DNA of 20,566 bases from positions 1 through 20,566 of the IMG/VR virus record IMGVR_UViG_3300027973_000262; one strand, given 5' to 3'. Of this stretch, positions 1-6,880 are shown piece after piece; positions within the stretch are counted from its first letter, which is position 1; the number at the start of each line of letters is the position of its first letter. A model generated the notes under the pieces. That model worked only from the letters and a program-made list of their open reading frames with translations, had not been told where the DNA came from and searched no databases. Source of the DNA: a virus. Made by a program: the position numbers and the translations under genes.

Positions 1-626
1 GTTGTATTGTTCTCCTGGTCCGACCACTTCACTAGGCGCGGGTTACCCGACGCTCCCAATGCGAACATGATGCGCTCGCTGGTGACCATCACCGACGCGC
101 AACTTGTAGGTGCATTGGTGATTACGGCCGCAATGGTTGGAGTTGTGAAACCTAGCTGCCACTCGTACAACTTGCCATCTGTGCTGCTGCAGGCCGTAAG
201 GTACTCGCCCCAGGTGTCCAGGCTCCAGGTGGTAACCGGTATAAATCCAGTATCTGGACGCGCCGTTCCATAGGACAGATTACCATATGTTGAGTACCCG
301 TAACCGGTTGTACCTGTAGCGTCAGCGGAACCAGTGGTGAATCCTGATGGCGTGATGTCCTTCAATACTCCGCTTGTGTTCATCGCGTATAGCTTGGACT
401 GAGTTCCTGCTGCCGCCCAACGGTTTGCGCTGTTATCACGCCAAGCGATAAGACCTCGACACTTACCCGTCATGGCAGAAGTGGACTTCTTTCGCCACCC
501 GCCAATGGGTCGCAGGGTATTCTCAAACCAGCGAACTAGATTGGAGTCGTACCAGCGCCCCATTGCCTGGTACTCAGTGCCGTTACGGTAGACGCCTGGT
601 GGGATTTTGAGAGGAATGAGTGCCAT
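1..626 (-). CDS. Tail nozzle / P22 gp10-like structural protein, N-terminal part (runs off left edge)
   Basis: The ATG at 626-624 opens an uninterrupted frame to the window edge, giving 208 codons without a stop. The protein starts MALIPLKIPPGVYRNG and continues with a W/Y/R-rich stretch (GRWYDSNLVRWFEN, RPIGGW). Later come WSLDTWGEYLTAC, a DGKLYEWQL strand pair and an ERIMFALGA segment. This pattern of short Gly/Trp-rich strands fits a beta-propeller-like tail protein. I recognise it as a family common in podovirus-like phages, usually well over 500 aa, and tentatively compare it with the P22 gp10 or SU10 nozzle proteins that form the tail tip. The start is 2 nt downstream of the stop of the preceding gene, as expected in this operon. 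Family membership is fairly secure; the nozzle role is inferred. The C-terminal half is missing only because the window ends. Confidence 0.75.
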   Translation of the reverse strand, partial: MALIPLKIPPGVYRNGTEYQAMGRWYDSNLVRWFENTLRPIGGWRKKSTSAMTGKCRGLIAWRDNSANRWAAAGTQSKLYAMNTSGVLKDITPSGFTTGSADATGTTGYGYSTYGNLSYGTARPDTGFIPVTTWSLDTWGEYLTACSSTDGKLYEWQLGFTTPTIAAVITNAPTSCASVMVTSERIMFALGASGNPRLVKWSDQENNT

Positions 627-628
627 GA

Positions 629-1282
629 TTACACTGATAGGTTGGAGACAAACGACAGTGTAACGATGGCCGACGGTACTGCTGGCCTGGTTGGGGAAGT
701 GCCTGCCGGATACTGCTCAATCGTCACGCCGACATCAGTAGGCCGCCACATGATTTCCGCATAGTCGTTTGCGTTAAGGTTGACAAAGAAGTTCATTGCG
801 GCAATTATGTGGAACGGGTCGCCAACGCCTTTTCTTGGTGCAAACCCAAACCTTGAGTTCGACTTGTCAATGTTTGTTCCATTCTTTCTGAACCAAACGT
901 CAACGTCTTGGGATGAATTTGTCGTGTTCGTAAACTGGATGGAAAACTGCACGTTGTAGATTCCCGACTGAGATACGTTTAGTCTGGATGAATTTGAGAG
1001 AGTGACGCCGTTGCTGAAGTCGGTAGTGTCAAACGTGATGGCATAGGCCGTTGTGGTGTTAGCCGCCACCTGGTCTGTGGAGTCCTGGAACGCGCCATAT
1101 GGAGCGTTTAGGTACTTGCCTCCACGCGGCCCGAATAACGCTCCCAGGGCGCTTGTGATGCGGTTGGCGTAGATGCCTATGTTGCTGAGTGTTTGGCTGA
1201 AGTACAGGCGATCATATGTATCGCCAGGACTGCCGAGATTCGGCTGCGCTGGCGTTGTGATCTGGCCGCTGTAGTCGGTCAT
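629..1282 (-). CDS. Beta-sandwich virion protein (C1q/TNF-like fold suspected)
   Basis: This 217-aa protein has an N-terminal segment of about 60 residues with a helix (SQTLSNIGIYANRITSALGA). It is followed by a beta-rich C-terminal domain starting near GAFQDSTDQ, with alternating strands such as YNVQFSIQFTN, VDVWFRKNG, MNFFVNLNANDYAEIMWR and IVTLSFV. That strand order and the wording 'vFrknG' and 'v.L.aNDyvei.w' are typical of jelly-roll C1q/TNF-like domains on phage fibres and spikes, which bind receptors or trimerise. No catalytic motif is visible. The ATG overlaps the stop of the upstream endopeptidase gene by 4 nt, so translation is probably coupled. The structural role is inferred from fold-like features and from position next to the nozzle-like gene; the exact function is unknown. 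Confidence 0.65.
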   Translation of the reverse strand: MTDYSGQITTPAQPNLGSPGDTYDRLYFSQTLSNIGIYANRITSALGALFGPRGGKYLNAPYGAFQDSTDQVAANTTTAYAITFDTTDFSNGVTLSNSSRLNVSQSGIYNVQFSIQFTNTTNSSQDVDVWFRKNGTNIDKSNSRFGFAPRKGVGDPFHIIAAMNFFVNLNANDYAEIMWRPTDVGVTIEQYPAGTSPTRPAVPSAIVTLSFVSNLSV

Positions 1283-1617
1283 ATGTTCCGTTCAAAGTGC
1301 GGACAGTCTAGCAACGATTTGAAGTTACCACCCCACCGATTCTTAGGATGCAGACTCTCCCAGTACGCGCCAACCGGAGCCAGGATAGCTTTGTCCCAGA
1401 TGATTTTCCCATCCTTGAAGAAGTTCAAGTCCATCGCGCACCTCTTTAGGTGGATGGAGTTCATGGTCTTAGACCGGCCTGTCTTGACGTAGATAGCCTG
1501 CTGCTCAGGTGTACGCGCCAACTCGCCACCAGTGACCATAAATCCCTGCTCTGTGGCGTGCTGGATCAGCTTGCACATATCCAGCAGGAATGCCGCTTGC
1601 TCTTGACTTAGGCTCAT
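1279..1617 (-). CDS. Endolysin, M15-type peptidoglycan endopeptidase (L-Ala-D-Glu or D-Ala-D-Ala peptidase-like)
   Basis: This 112-aa protein has the zinc peptidase signature of the M15 (VanY/T5 endolysin) family. SIHLKRCAMDL places His56 and Asp63 as two zinc ligands, and CPHFE near the end places His107 as the third with Glu109 next to it. The upstream RTPEQQAIYVKTGRSKT segment is the usual substrate-side loop before the first His. The enzyme would cut peptide cross-links or stems in peptidoglycan after holin action. The length is normal for a single-domain M15C-type lysin, and there is no signal peptide or cell-wall-binding domain. It lies between a 3TM holin (4-nt overlap upstream) and a virion gene (4-nt overlap downstream), which supports a lysis role. 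Which bond it cuts cannot be read from the sequence. Confidence 0.85.
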   Translation of the reverse strand: MSLSQEQAAFLLDMCKLIQHATEQGFMVTGGELARTPEQQAIYVKTGRSKTMNSIHLKRCAMDLNFFKDGKIIWDKAILAPVGAYWESLHPKNRWGGNFKSLLDCPHFERNI

Positions 1618-2126
1618 TTTGCGCTCCTCATTTCTGCCAGCTTCTCTACCGTTCGGCCACCAAAGTAAGCGCCCATTATCAGCATCCCCCAGTTACCCAG
1701 CAGGGTCACATAGGACTCATTGGCGTTGAGGCCGTAGGCACTCATCATGGCGAACAGGAAGTACCCCATGAAGATAGCGATCAGGCTCATTGGCCGAATG
1801 TTCTTTGAGAGCCATGAATCCGAGTTCATGTCTGCCTGCCAGCGGTCTGTCACGTTATCCGCATCACTCTGTGCGGCTTTGGCAAACAATTCCAACTCGG
1901 CCATCTCCAGCTTGGCCTTCTCAATGCCCAGTTCAATCAAGCGCTCCTCGTGGTCGTACTGCAACTCGCGCAGCTTCTCAACGTCGGCCGGCGTAGGGTT
2001 GTCAGGGATCTTCACGCCAAGCGTGTTCTCAACCACCTCCTTGCCTTTGGCCTGGATAGCGGAGGACAGCAGCCCCAATCCGCTTTCAGCAAGTGTGCCG
2101 AGTAGTGCGCCGAGTATTGGAATCAT
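1614..2126 (-). CDS. Holin of the 3TM superfamily (gene-transfer-agent/phage release type)
   Basis: This 170-aa protein starts with a hydrophobic helix (ILGALLGTLAESGLGLLSSAI). A charged coiled coil follows (about 55-95, ELQYDHEERLIELGIEKAK). The C-terminal third holds two hydrophobic segments, SLIAIFMGYFLFAMMSAYG and VTLLGNWGMLIMGAYFGG, ending in RTVEKLAEM. This arrangement, including W..D..S.LSKN.RP before the first C-terminal TM, matches the 3TM holin family (PF11351 as I recall it), which perforates the inner membrane so the endolysin can reach the wall. The immediate downstream gene is the M15 lysin, with a 4-nt overlap. The start overlaps the upstream stop as TAATG, implying coupling. 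Confidence 0.85.
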   Translation of the reverse strand: MIPILGALLGTLAESGLGLLSSAIQAKGKEVVENTLGVKIPDNPTPADVEKLRELQYDHEERLIELGIEKAKLEMAELELFAKAAQSDADNVTDRWQADMNSDSWLSKNIRPMSLIAIFMGYFLFAMMSAYGLNANESYVTLLGNWGMLIMGAYFGGRTVEKLAEMRSAK

Positions 2127-2616
2127 TAGAGACCTCTGTTAGTGATGATATGAAATAACGCGCCAACTAGCGGCACAACGATAGCGGATGCGCCGGAAAT
2201 CCAGAGTGTGTTCATAATGATTGCCACTTTCACTTCCTTGTCCTTCTGCTTTCTTTCCGACTCTTCTCTTTCAAGTGTGTTGCGCTCCTTAATCATCCTG
2301 GTGCGCTCTGCCATCATCTCTTCCCAGACCGGAGCATTGCCACTATAGAAGAGGATGTCCTTCAGTTCCTTCTCATGCTCTCTCAGTGCCTTTGACGCCA
2401 GTGCGATCTGGAGAGCCTCAGAACTGATCTGTGCATTCGTCTTTCCTATTGACGCAATCCTGGCCTTGCTGCTTGCTAGATGAACCGTGTCTGCCGCTTG
2501 ATAGAAACTGCTGAATTCTTTATATAGGCCGTGTATATCTTTACCAAGGGCTACTGCTTTTTTATGCCAGCCACCGCACCCTGGGCAATAGCAAACGCGG
2601 TGAAAGGATCAATCAC
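2126..2616 (-). CDS. Membrane-anchored coiled-coil protein split by a -1 frameshift (163-aa product; 21-aa product without shifting)
   Basis: Frame 0 starts at the GTG at 2616-2614, which overlaps the stop of the preceding ORF as GTGA. It encodes VIDPFTAFAIAQGAVAGIKK, then Q and a TAG at 2553-2551. The -1 frame is open across this point and continues as AVALGKDIHGLYKEFSSFY, followed by a long helical region and a C-terminal membrane segment (WISGASAIVVPLVGALFHI), ending at 2126. The two parts join naturally at the run of six A residues (coding strand). A single -1 slip gives one 163-aa protein. From memory, related aquatic phage proteins are continuous through this point. The 63-aa ORF from the internal ATG at 2317 is only the C-terminal end. 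It sits directly upstream of the holin, so a lysis-accessory or membrane role is likely but unproven. Frameshift versus base-call error is open. Confidence 0.6.
2557..2563 (-). promoter_or_regulatory. Candidate -1 ribosomal frameshift site, A AAA AAG
   Basis: Read on the coding strand, the codons are ATA AAA AAG CAG TAG, so the heptamer A-AAA-AAG is in the correct phase for a tandem -1 slip (X XXY YYZ). This is the same heptamer used in E. coli dnaX. The zero frame stops two codons later. The -1 frame continues for another 143 residues of protein-like sequence. I see no strong downstream stem-loop or well-placed upstream Shine-Dalgarno stimulator, so a missing A in the assembly is the main alternative. 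Confidence 0.5.
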
Positions 2617-2777
2617 TTCTTGTTCACAACCGCCCACCGGCAGATGCGTCCATCTTTGTCCATGAATTCATTTGCTCTAAGCATTTTGTCCTCATCTTTC
2701 TTAGGGATACGACAAACCAAAACAGTCTTTGTCTCAGTGTTCGGCCAGGGGCTTTCCGCTGAGACAATCTGATCCAT
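2613..2777 (-). CDS. Small conserved-looking phage protein, 54 aa
   Basis: The ATG at 2777-2775 shares its A with the TGA of the upstream gene (TGATG). The ORF ends at the TGA at 2615-2613, which itself overlaps the GTG of the next gene. The product begins MDQIVSAESPWPNTETKTV, continues with VCRIPKKDEDKML, and ends GRICRWAVVNKK. It has two cysteines and is mixed in charge, with no membrane segment or recognisable motif. The overlapped start and stop on both sides are the main evidence that it is translated; it would otherwise be missed because of its length. Function is unknown. Its place between two membrane proteins upstream of the holin suggests membership of the lysis cassette. Confidence 0.6.
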   Translation of the reverse strand: MDQIVSAESPWPNTETKTVLVCRIPKKDEDKMLRANEFMDKDGRICRWAVVNKK

Positions 2778-3010
2778 CACTTGTCGGCCTTGTTCTCTAG
2801 CTTGTCAAAGATGCGCTCCAGGGTCGCGTCAATCTTGTCTAGGCGGCTCTCAATATCTGCCTTGCTGACGTAGTGCTTTGGCAAGTCAATCTCAATCGCC
2901 TTGATGTCTGCTTTCAGCGCCTTGACAGAGTCCCATATCTCTTTACACCACCAGCCAACAGCGACCAGGATTGCGCCACCCACGAAATTAAATAATGACT
3001 GGAATTCCAT
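2777..3010 (-). CDS. Small membrane protein with N-terminal TM and coiled-coil tail
   Basis: This 77-aa protein has one hydrophobic segment near the N-terminus (LFNFVGGAILVAVGWW). After it come an amphipathic heptad-like helix (IWDSVKALKADIKAIEIDL), the segment PKHYVSKADIESRLDKI and a second helix LERIFDKLENK. The layout resembles small XhlA-like or spanin-like phage lysis accessory proteins: a membrane anchor with a cytoplasmic or periplasmic coiled coil. I recognise the general type from many phages but know no assigned function. The start codon directly abuts the TAA of the fibre gene (TAAATG), and its own stop overlaps the next start, so it is part of the same transcript. A lysis role is inferred from the holin and endolysin just downstream. 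Confidence 0.7.
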   Translation of the reverse strand: MEFQSLFNFVGGAILVAVGWWCKEIWDSVKALKADIKAIEIDLPKHYVSKADIESRLDKIDATLERIFDKLENKADK

Positions 3011-4108
3011 TTATGCCTCCAATGCTGCGATACGGGCGGTCAGGGAAGTGATGAGGGCTTGCTGTTCTTGGATGGCTTTTAACATCATGGGAACAAACAC
3101 GCTGTACTTTACGGCTTTAATTCCTTCTCCATCTGTTTCAATCATTCCTGGGAAAACTGTTTCTAATTCCTGAGCGACTACACCAATCTGTTTGGTTTTG
3201 TTTACATCGTCTTTAAGGTTGTAATTGCGAACCCTGACTTGCATCAAGCCATCTAGTTTTGGCGTAGCGTCAACAATGTTTTCTTTAAGACTTATGTCAG
3301 ACAAAGAACCATAGCTATTATTTGCATTGAGCAAATTGCCATTAGGCCGAATCAACATTTTGAGTGTAGTGTTGTTATCAAACACCGTAAAAGCGTTGTA
3401 TTCAGTAGTTGCCCCAGACCGAGCGCAGCTTATTTCAACAATGTTGTTTACATAACTTGCGCTTGAGGCGTAAAACCTTACTGCACTTGAGCCTGTATCT
3501 GATTGCGTAACACCAAATTTTTCTGTTGATGTTTGAGCAGTTTGCCCCACCAGCACGTTGCCGCTGGAGTCGATACGCATAGCCTCCGCGCCGCCTTCAG
3601 CAAAAGCAATGGTGTCAGCGGCGGGGAAGAAGATTCCGGTGTTGGTGTCGCCTGATGTAGTGATGGCTGGGGCTGCTGCCGTTCCAGCTTGTACCGTTGT
3701 AACACCTGTAGCCGACAAAGTAGTAAATGCGCCAGTAGACGGTGTAGTTGCTCCTACAGTGCCGTTCATTACCGCCCCCGTCAGCGTCTTGTTTGTCAGC
3801 GTGTCGGTGGTGGCCCTACCAACCAGGGTATCTGTAGCAGCGGGCAGCGTAAGAGTTGTAGTGCCAGCAACAGCAGTGGCCTGCAATGTTGTAGTGCCTG
3901 ATGTAGACCCTGCAAACTTAGTCGTACCAGCAAGCGTGATTGTCTTGCCAGTGCCAATGTTCAAACCTACGCTGGTTCCATTACCAGCCGCAGCAAACAC
4001 CGCATCAACCGAGTCTAGGTCGGTGTTGATCTTTGTCCCCCAGGTGTCAGTGCTTGCGCCTACCTCGGGCTTGGTAAGGAGTAGGTTGGTGGTGGTGGTA
4101 TCAGCCAT
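3011..4108 (-). CDS. Tail fibre/spike with C-terminal S74 intramolecular chaperone domain
   Basis: This 365-aa protein starts with a virion-attachment-like segment ([20 protein letters not shown]). A low-complexity Thr/Ala/Gly-rich shaft of short beta strands follows (about 45-150), then a [20 protein letters not shown] and [13 protein letters not shown] segment typical of phage fibres. From about residue 266 comes a peptidase S74 domain, SDISLKENI, with [12 protein letters not shown] and [17 protein letters not shown]. In this family the chaperone trimerises the fibre and then cuts itself off; here Ser270 and Lys275 have the spacing of the known Ser-Lys dyad. The C-terminal helix ([15 protein letters not shown]) is the usual trimerising coil. 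It is the last fibre gene before the lysis cassette. The mature fibre would end near residue 269. Confidence 0.9.
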   Translation of the reverse strand: MADTTTTNLLLTKPEVGASTDTWGTKINTDLDSVDAVFAAAGNGTSVGLNIGTGKTITLAGTTKFAGSTSGTTTLQATAVAGTTTLTLPAATDTLVGRATTDTLTNKTLTGAVMNGTVGATTPSTGAFTTLSATGVTTVQAGTAAAPAITTSGDTNTGIFFPAADTIAFAEGGAEAMRIDSSGNVLVGQTAQTSTEKFGVTQSDTGSSAVRFYASSASYVNNIVEISCARSGATTEYNAFTVFDNNTTLKMLIRPNGNLLNANNSYGSLSDISLKENIVDATPKLDGLMQVRVRNYNLKDDVNKTKQIGVVAQELETVFPGMIETDGEGIKAVKYSVFVPMMLKAIQEQQALITSLTARIAALEA

Positions 4109-4116
4109 GATTTACC

Positions 4117-5169
4117 TCATTGGGTTGTCCAATCCTTGGACGTTGCGCCTACTGGTGTCCAGGGGTCGGTGTTGTCAGAAATTATAGTCCAGCTACGTGA
4201 ATTCGGGGACTGCGTAGTCCATGTGGTGGTAGACGTGCCAGAGTCTGTCCAGGTGTCTGAATTGATTGGCTCCGGCTCCCACAATAGCCGCTGCGTGATG
4301 AGGTCCAGTGCGTTTGCAGCCTCGGCAATTGACGCCAAGAACTCCAAGCCTGACAGGTAATCGTCCAGCGCCGATCCTGATTCGGAGATGCTCGCCACAA
4401 AGATACCGACGTTTTCATAGGCATCTATGGCTGCCAAGGACTCCGCAACACTAACTAGGAATGTCGCTGTCACGCTTGACGAATCAGCCGCCGTCACGGA
4501 CTCAGAGTTAAACACCTGGTAGGTTAACGTCGGGAATAGTGACTCCGACGCTGTCAGCGCATCCGCTACAGCGACAGACATGGTCAACGCGCCGACACTG
4601 GAATCTGACGCTGTCAGCGTTTCGGATACAGACGCAACTGCTTGCAGGACATTGGTTACCGCGTCCGATACGCTCAGTGTCTCCGATACCTGGACAGGTA
4701 TTGTCAAGATGCAGACTTGCGCGTCTGCTGCGCTTGCAGCTTCAGAGACAAGCGCCAAGAAGACGATAGTGCCGCTTAGTGAGTCGGATGCCGTTACAGA
4801 CTCGCTGGCAAAGGCCACTGCCACCAGGTTAGTGTCTATGGAATCAAAAGCAGAACCTGATTCCGAGATGCCCGCCACCATTGTGGCAATGTTGGTGAGA
4901 ACGTCGGACGCTGACAATGTCTCCGATATGGTCAGGCCAAGCGTTGTTGTTGCTGAATCGGCATCTACCGCAGAACCTGACTCTGTTAGCGATCTGCTGT
5001 ATCCAAAACCGCTAGTTAGGCCATCTCTTAATGATGTGGATATCCCATATGCTCCGGAACCATATAAATAGTATCCATAACCACTTGTTGGCTCAATTAC
5101 TGAATAATTGAATACAGTGCCGCCAAGTGAACTGAATGGTGTTTGGCTGAATGCTGATATGCCAAACAT
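4117..5169 (-). CDS. Repeat-rod tail protein: twelve 20-residue repeats plus a 10-residue Trp repeat
   Basis: This 350-aa protein has an N-terminal Gly/Tyr/Ser-rich region (1-61, GISAFSQTPFSSLGG). Residues 62-301 are exactly twelve 20-residue units with no insertion or deletion. Each starts S/A/T-E or A-D, followed by x-x-S/T-A-x-D and a hydrophobic half (for example SETLSASDVLTNIATMVAGI). Residues 306-350 are a 10-residue repeat with Trp at 307, 317, 327, 337 and 347, usually followed by Thr. The regularity suggests an elongated beta-rod or solenoid spacing element in a fibre. No enzymatic motif is present. Similar S-E-x-L-x-A-x-D repeat proteins occur in aquatic phages as unassigned structural proteins. 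Its place among fibre genes supports a tail role; which partner it binds is unknown. Confidence 0.75.
   Translation of the reverse strand: MFGISAFSQTPFSSLGGTVFNYSVIEPTSGYGYYLYGSGAYGISTSLRDGLTSGFGYSRSLTESGSAVDADSATTTLGLTISETLSASDVLTNIATMVAGISESGSAFDSIDTNLVAVAFASESVTASDSLSGTIVFLALVSEAASAADAQVCILTIPVQVSETLSVSDAVTNVLQAVASVSETLTASDSSVGALTMSVAVADALTASESLFPTLTYQVFNSESVTAADSSSVTATFLVSVAESLAAIDAYENVGIFVASISESGSALDDYLSGLEFLASIAEAANALDLITQRLLWEPEPINSDTWTDSGTSTTTWTTQSPNSRSWTIISDNTDPWTPVGATSKDWTTQ
4120..4254 (-). repeat. C-terminal 10-residue Trp repeat, 4.5 units
   Basis: Residues 306-350 repeat every 10 positions: TWTDSGTSTT, TWTTQSPNSR, SWTIISDNTD, PWTPVGATSK, DWTTQ. Trp occurs at exactly 307, 317, 327, 337 and 347. 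A four-residue linker separates it from the 20-residue repeat rod. The aromatic ladder could stack in a small beta structure or bind a ligand such as a glycan; that is inference only. Confidence 0.85.
4267..4986 (-). repeat. Twelve in-frame 60-bp (20-residue) coding repeats
   Basis: Residues 62-301 of the repeat-rod protein divide into twelve units of exactly 20 residues. The conserved pattern is S-E-x-x-S/T-A-x-D followed by a mostly hydrophobic half ending in V/I/A. The phase is perfect throughout, while DNA identity between units is only moderate. These are therefore old, selectively maintained protein repeats, not recent tandem duplications. Confidence 0.9.
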
Positions 5170-5175
5170 GATTCA

Positions 5176-5538
5176 CTACTCAATGAGTTTCCAAGATGCA
5201 TTCTCTTCATCCCACGCATAACGATTGCCGTCTGTTGGATACGGAAAAGGCGCGATCCATTGGCAAGTGCTCTCGTCTAATGTCCAGCTTGCATAAGGTT
5301 GAGGAGCAATAAAGGCATCTCGTTGTGCGTCATAGATGTCACCAATTCCAGCATAATTTTTACGGAATGTGCCGTTGTAGGATGTTTGCTTCCAAAAAGG
5401 ATAGCCGCCACTCCATATCACCAAGAACGCAACACCTTGCGCCTCTGACTCTACGCCATTGACTAGCAATTCATTGTTGTGGACACAATGCACTTCAAGA
5501 ACTACATTGTTTTCATCAAGTTTTGCAAAATGTGCCAT
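5176..5538 (-). CDS. Small conserved tail-associated protein (phage family, function unknown)
   Basis: This 120-aa protein starts MAHFAKLDENNVVLEVHCV, then has NGVESEAQGVAFL, FWKQTSYNGTFRKNYAGIGD and YDAQRDAFIAPQPYASWTLD, ending with a Trp/Tyr-rich YAWDEENASWKLIE. I recognise this combination (KLDENN.V, WKQTSYN..FRK.YAGIG, F..PQP.PSW.L) from a protein widespread in cyanophages and other aquatic phages, encoded next to tail fibres. It has no membrane segment or catalytic signature. It could be a baseplate or fibre decoration or a fibre chaperone. The start is 2 nt downstream of the glycine-rich gene's stop, and a 6-nt gap separates its stop from the repeat-rod gene. Identity of the family is fairly sure; the role is not. 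Confidence 0.7.
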   Translation of the reverse strand: MAHFAKLDENNVVLEVHCVHNNELLVNGVESEAQGVAFLVIWSGGYPFWKQTSYNGTFRKNYAGIGDIYDAQRDAFIAPQPYASWTLDESTCQWIAPFPYPTDGNRYAWDEENASWKLIE

Positions 5539-5540
5539 GA

Positions 5541-6497
5541 TTAGAATGTAATTGTTCCGCTACCAGTAAAAGTATAAATTCTGTAACCGCCGGAAGTTGT
5601 TATGGTTGGCGAACCTGTAGTCGCTGCGGCTGCGGAAAAAGTATCAGGGTATCTAATAATTACAACGCCTGATCCACCAGCGCCACCAGTCAAAACTGTC
5701 TCAAATCCACCAGCACCACCACCACCTGATCCAGAATTTGCTGAACCAGCAGTTGCGGCAGATGCTGGATTCCCTGATCCTCCATTACCTCCACCAGCAG
5801 CGCCTACCCCATTAGAACCAGAAGAGTTTGCGCCACCGCCACCACCACCAGCATAAGTTACTGAAGAACCTGACAAAGAAGAAGCAGTTCCAGCGCCGCC
5901 ACTTCCTCCAGCACTGGTCGAGGCACTAGTGCCAACAGCACTAGAGCCACCACCACCGCCAGCATTAGCGCCGTTGTTACCATTGCCACCAGCAAATCCT
6001 TGCCCTGATGTACCAGAACCTCCTGTACCGCCGCCGCCTGAGTCAGTACCGCCACCACCACCGCCTGATCCACCACTAGAGCCATTTAAGGATGCATTTG
6101 GGGCATTGGGTGGAACGCCTTGTGCGCCGCCTCCACCACCAGTTGATGTGATGCTGTCAAAAACAGAATTGCTACCATTTGCGCCGCGTGTTTGAGACAC
6201 GCTCGTGCCTCCAGCACCTCCAGCACCTACAGTAACGGTTAATGCAACACCTCCTGTAATGGAAAATCCAGTGGCAGTCTTAAAGCCACCAGCACCACCG
6301 CCGCCACCAGTATTTTTACCGCCACCACCACCGCCACCGGCAATTACCAGGTAATCGACTGTAGCTGGTATGTAACCAGGCCATGCACTAGCTTGCCTGG
6401 CTTGCATCTGTTCTGTCAAGGTCCATTTGCCAATAGCGTTTGCTGATGAAGTAGGAGCCGCTGTAGCAGACCTAATGCTGCCCTTGAACCGATTCAT
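5541..6497 (-). CDS. Glycine-rich tail fibre/adhesin
   Basis: This 318-aa protein has a short N-terminal part with a YIPATVDYLVIAGGGGGGG entry strand. A very long glycine-rich region follows (about 53-270) made of GGGGGG and GGxGG runs broken by short Ser/Thr/Ala/Asn turns. It ends in the strand GGAGGSGVVIIRYPDTF and a C-terminal SGGYRIYTFTGSGTITF. The 'VDYLVIAGGGGGG ... GVVIIRYP ... YRIYTFTGSGTITF' frame is a recognised phage glycine-rich domain. It is comparable in composition to the polyglycine-helix sandwich of T4-like gp38 adhesins, which bind host receptors. A receptor-binding role is inferred from composition and from its place in the fibre cassette. Start and upstream stop overlap (TAATG). 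Confidence 0.8.
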   Translation of the reverse strand: MNRFKGSIRSATAAPTSSANAIGKWTLTEQMQARQASAWPGYIPATVDYLVIAGGGGGGGKNTGGGGGAGGFKTATGFSITGGVALTVTVGAGGAGGTSVSQTRGANGSNSVFDSITSTGGGGGAQGVPPNAPNASLNGSSGGSGGGGGGTDSGGGGTGGSGTSGQGFAGGNGNNGANAGGGGGSSAVGTSASTSAGGSGGAGTASSLSGSSVTYAGGGGGGANSSGSNGVGAAGGGNGGSGNPASAATAGSANSGSGGGGAGGFETVLTGGAGGSGVVIIRYPDTFSAAAATTGSPTITTSGGYRIYTFTGSGTITF

Positions 6498-6868
6498 TAT
6501 GTAATTGCCTCAAAAGAGGCCACCATTTCTATGGCGTTGGTCGTGCCAGATGTCACCACAATTGACTGCGCCTCGCCAACATAAATCGTTGTGCTTTTGT
6601 CAATTATTAGCAAAGACGAATTAGCTGGAACCATTGTCTGGTAGGTTAAGCGATATGCAGTACCACCGCCACCAGTTGCGCTGTTAATGGATACGGTTAC
6701 AGCAGCAGCAGTTGATGTGACATTAGCCGCGACCATGCTGTTAATTTTATTGACAGTCCCAGCAGATGGTGTCAAAGCACTCCAGGTAGTAGCCGATGTG
6801 GTTGTAGGAACAAGGTACGACGTACTTCCATAAATAGAAATTACGTTAACAATATTGGGATTTGCCAT
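6497..6868 (-). CDS. Small beta-rich virion protein, unknown family
   Basis: This 123-aa protein is rich in Thr, Ser, Val and Ala, with alternating short strands: VNVISIYGSTSYLVP near the N-terminus, AAAVTVSINSATGGGG in the middle, then YRLTYQTMVPANSSLLIID and TTIYVGEAQSIVVTSG. There is no signal peptide, cysteine or catalytic motif. The layout resembles small beta-sandwich proteins that cap or attach fibres (the 'sS.v..g.t......y...VPA.ssl.i.d....i.l.eg.si.v.a' pattern seen in many phages). It is encoded between an Mtd-N-like protein and the glycine-rich adhesin, so a structural tail role is likely. I cannot name it more precisely. Confidence 0.6.
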   Translation of the reverse strand: MANPNIVNVISIYGSTSYLVPTTTSATTWSALTPSAGTVNKINSMVAANVTSTAAAVTVSINSATGGGGTAYRLTYQTMVPANSSLLIIDKSTTIYVGEAQSIVVTSGTTNAIEMVASFEAIT

Positions 6869-6880
6869 TTTGCTGTTTCC

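Noticed and set aside
3558-4187. Plus-strand ORF opposite the S74 fibre (209 codons, Val/Ala/Pro-rich)
   Set aside because: Shadow caused by Thr/Ala/Gly-rich codons of the fibre gene.
4267-4986. Recent tandem DNA duplication as source of the 20-residue repeats
   Set aside because: DNA of the units has diverged widely; only the protein pattern is kept.
5602-6195. Pro-rich plus-strand ORFs opposite the glycine-rich adhesin
   Set aside because: Gly codons read backwards give Pro; no independent support.
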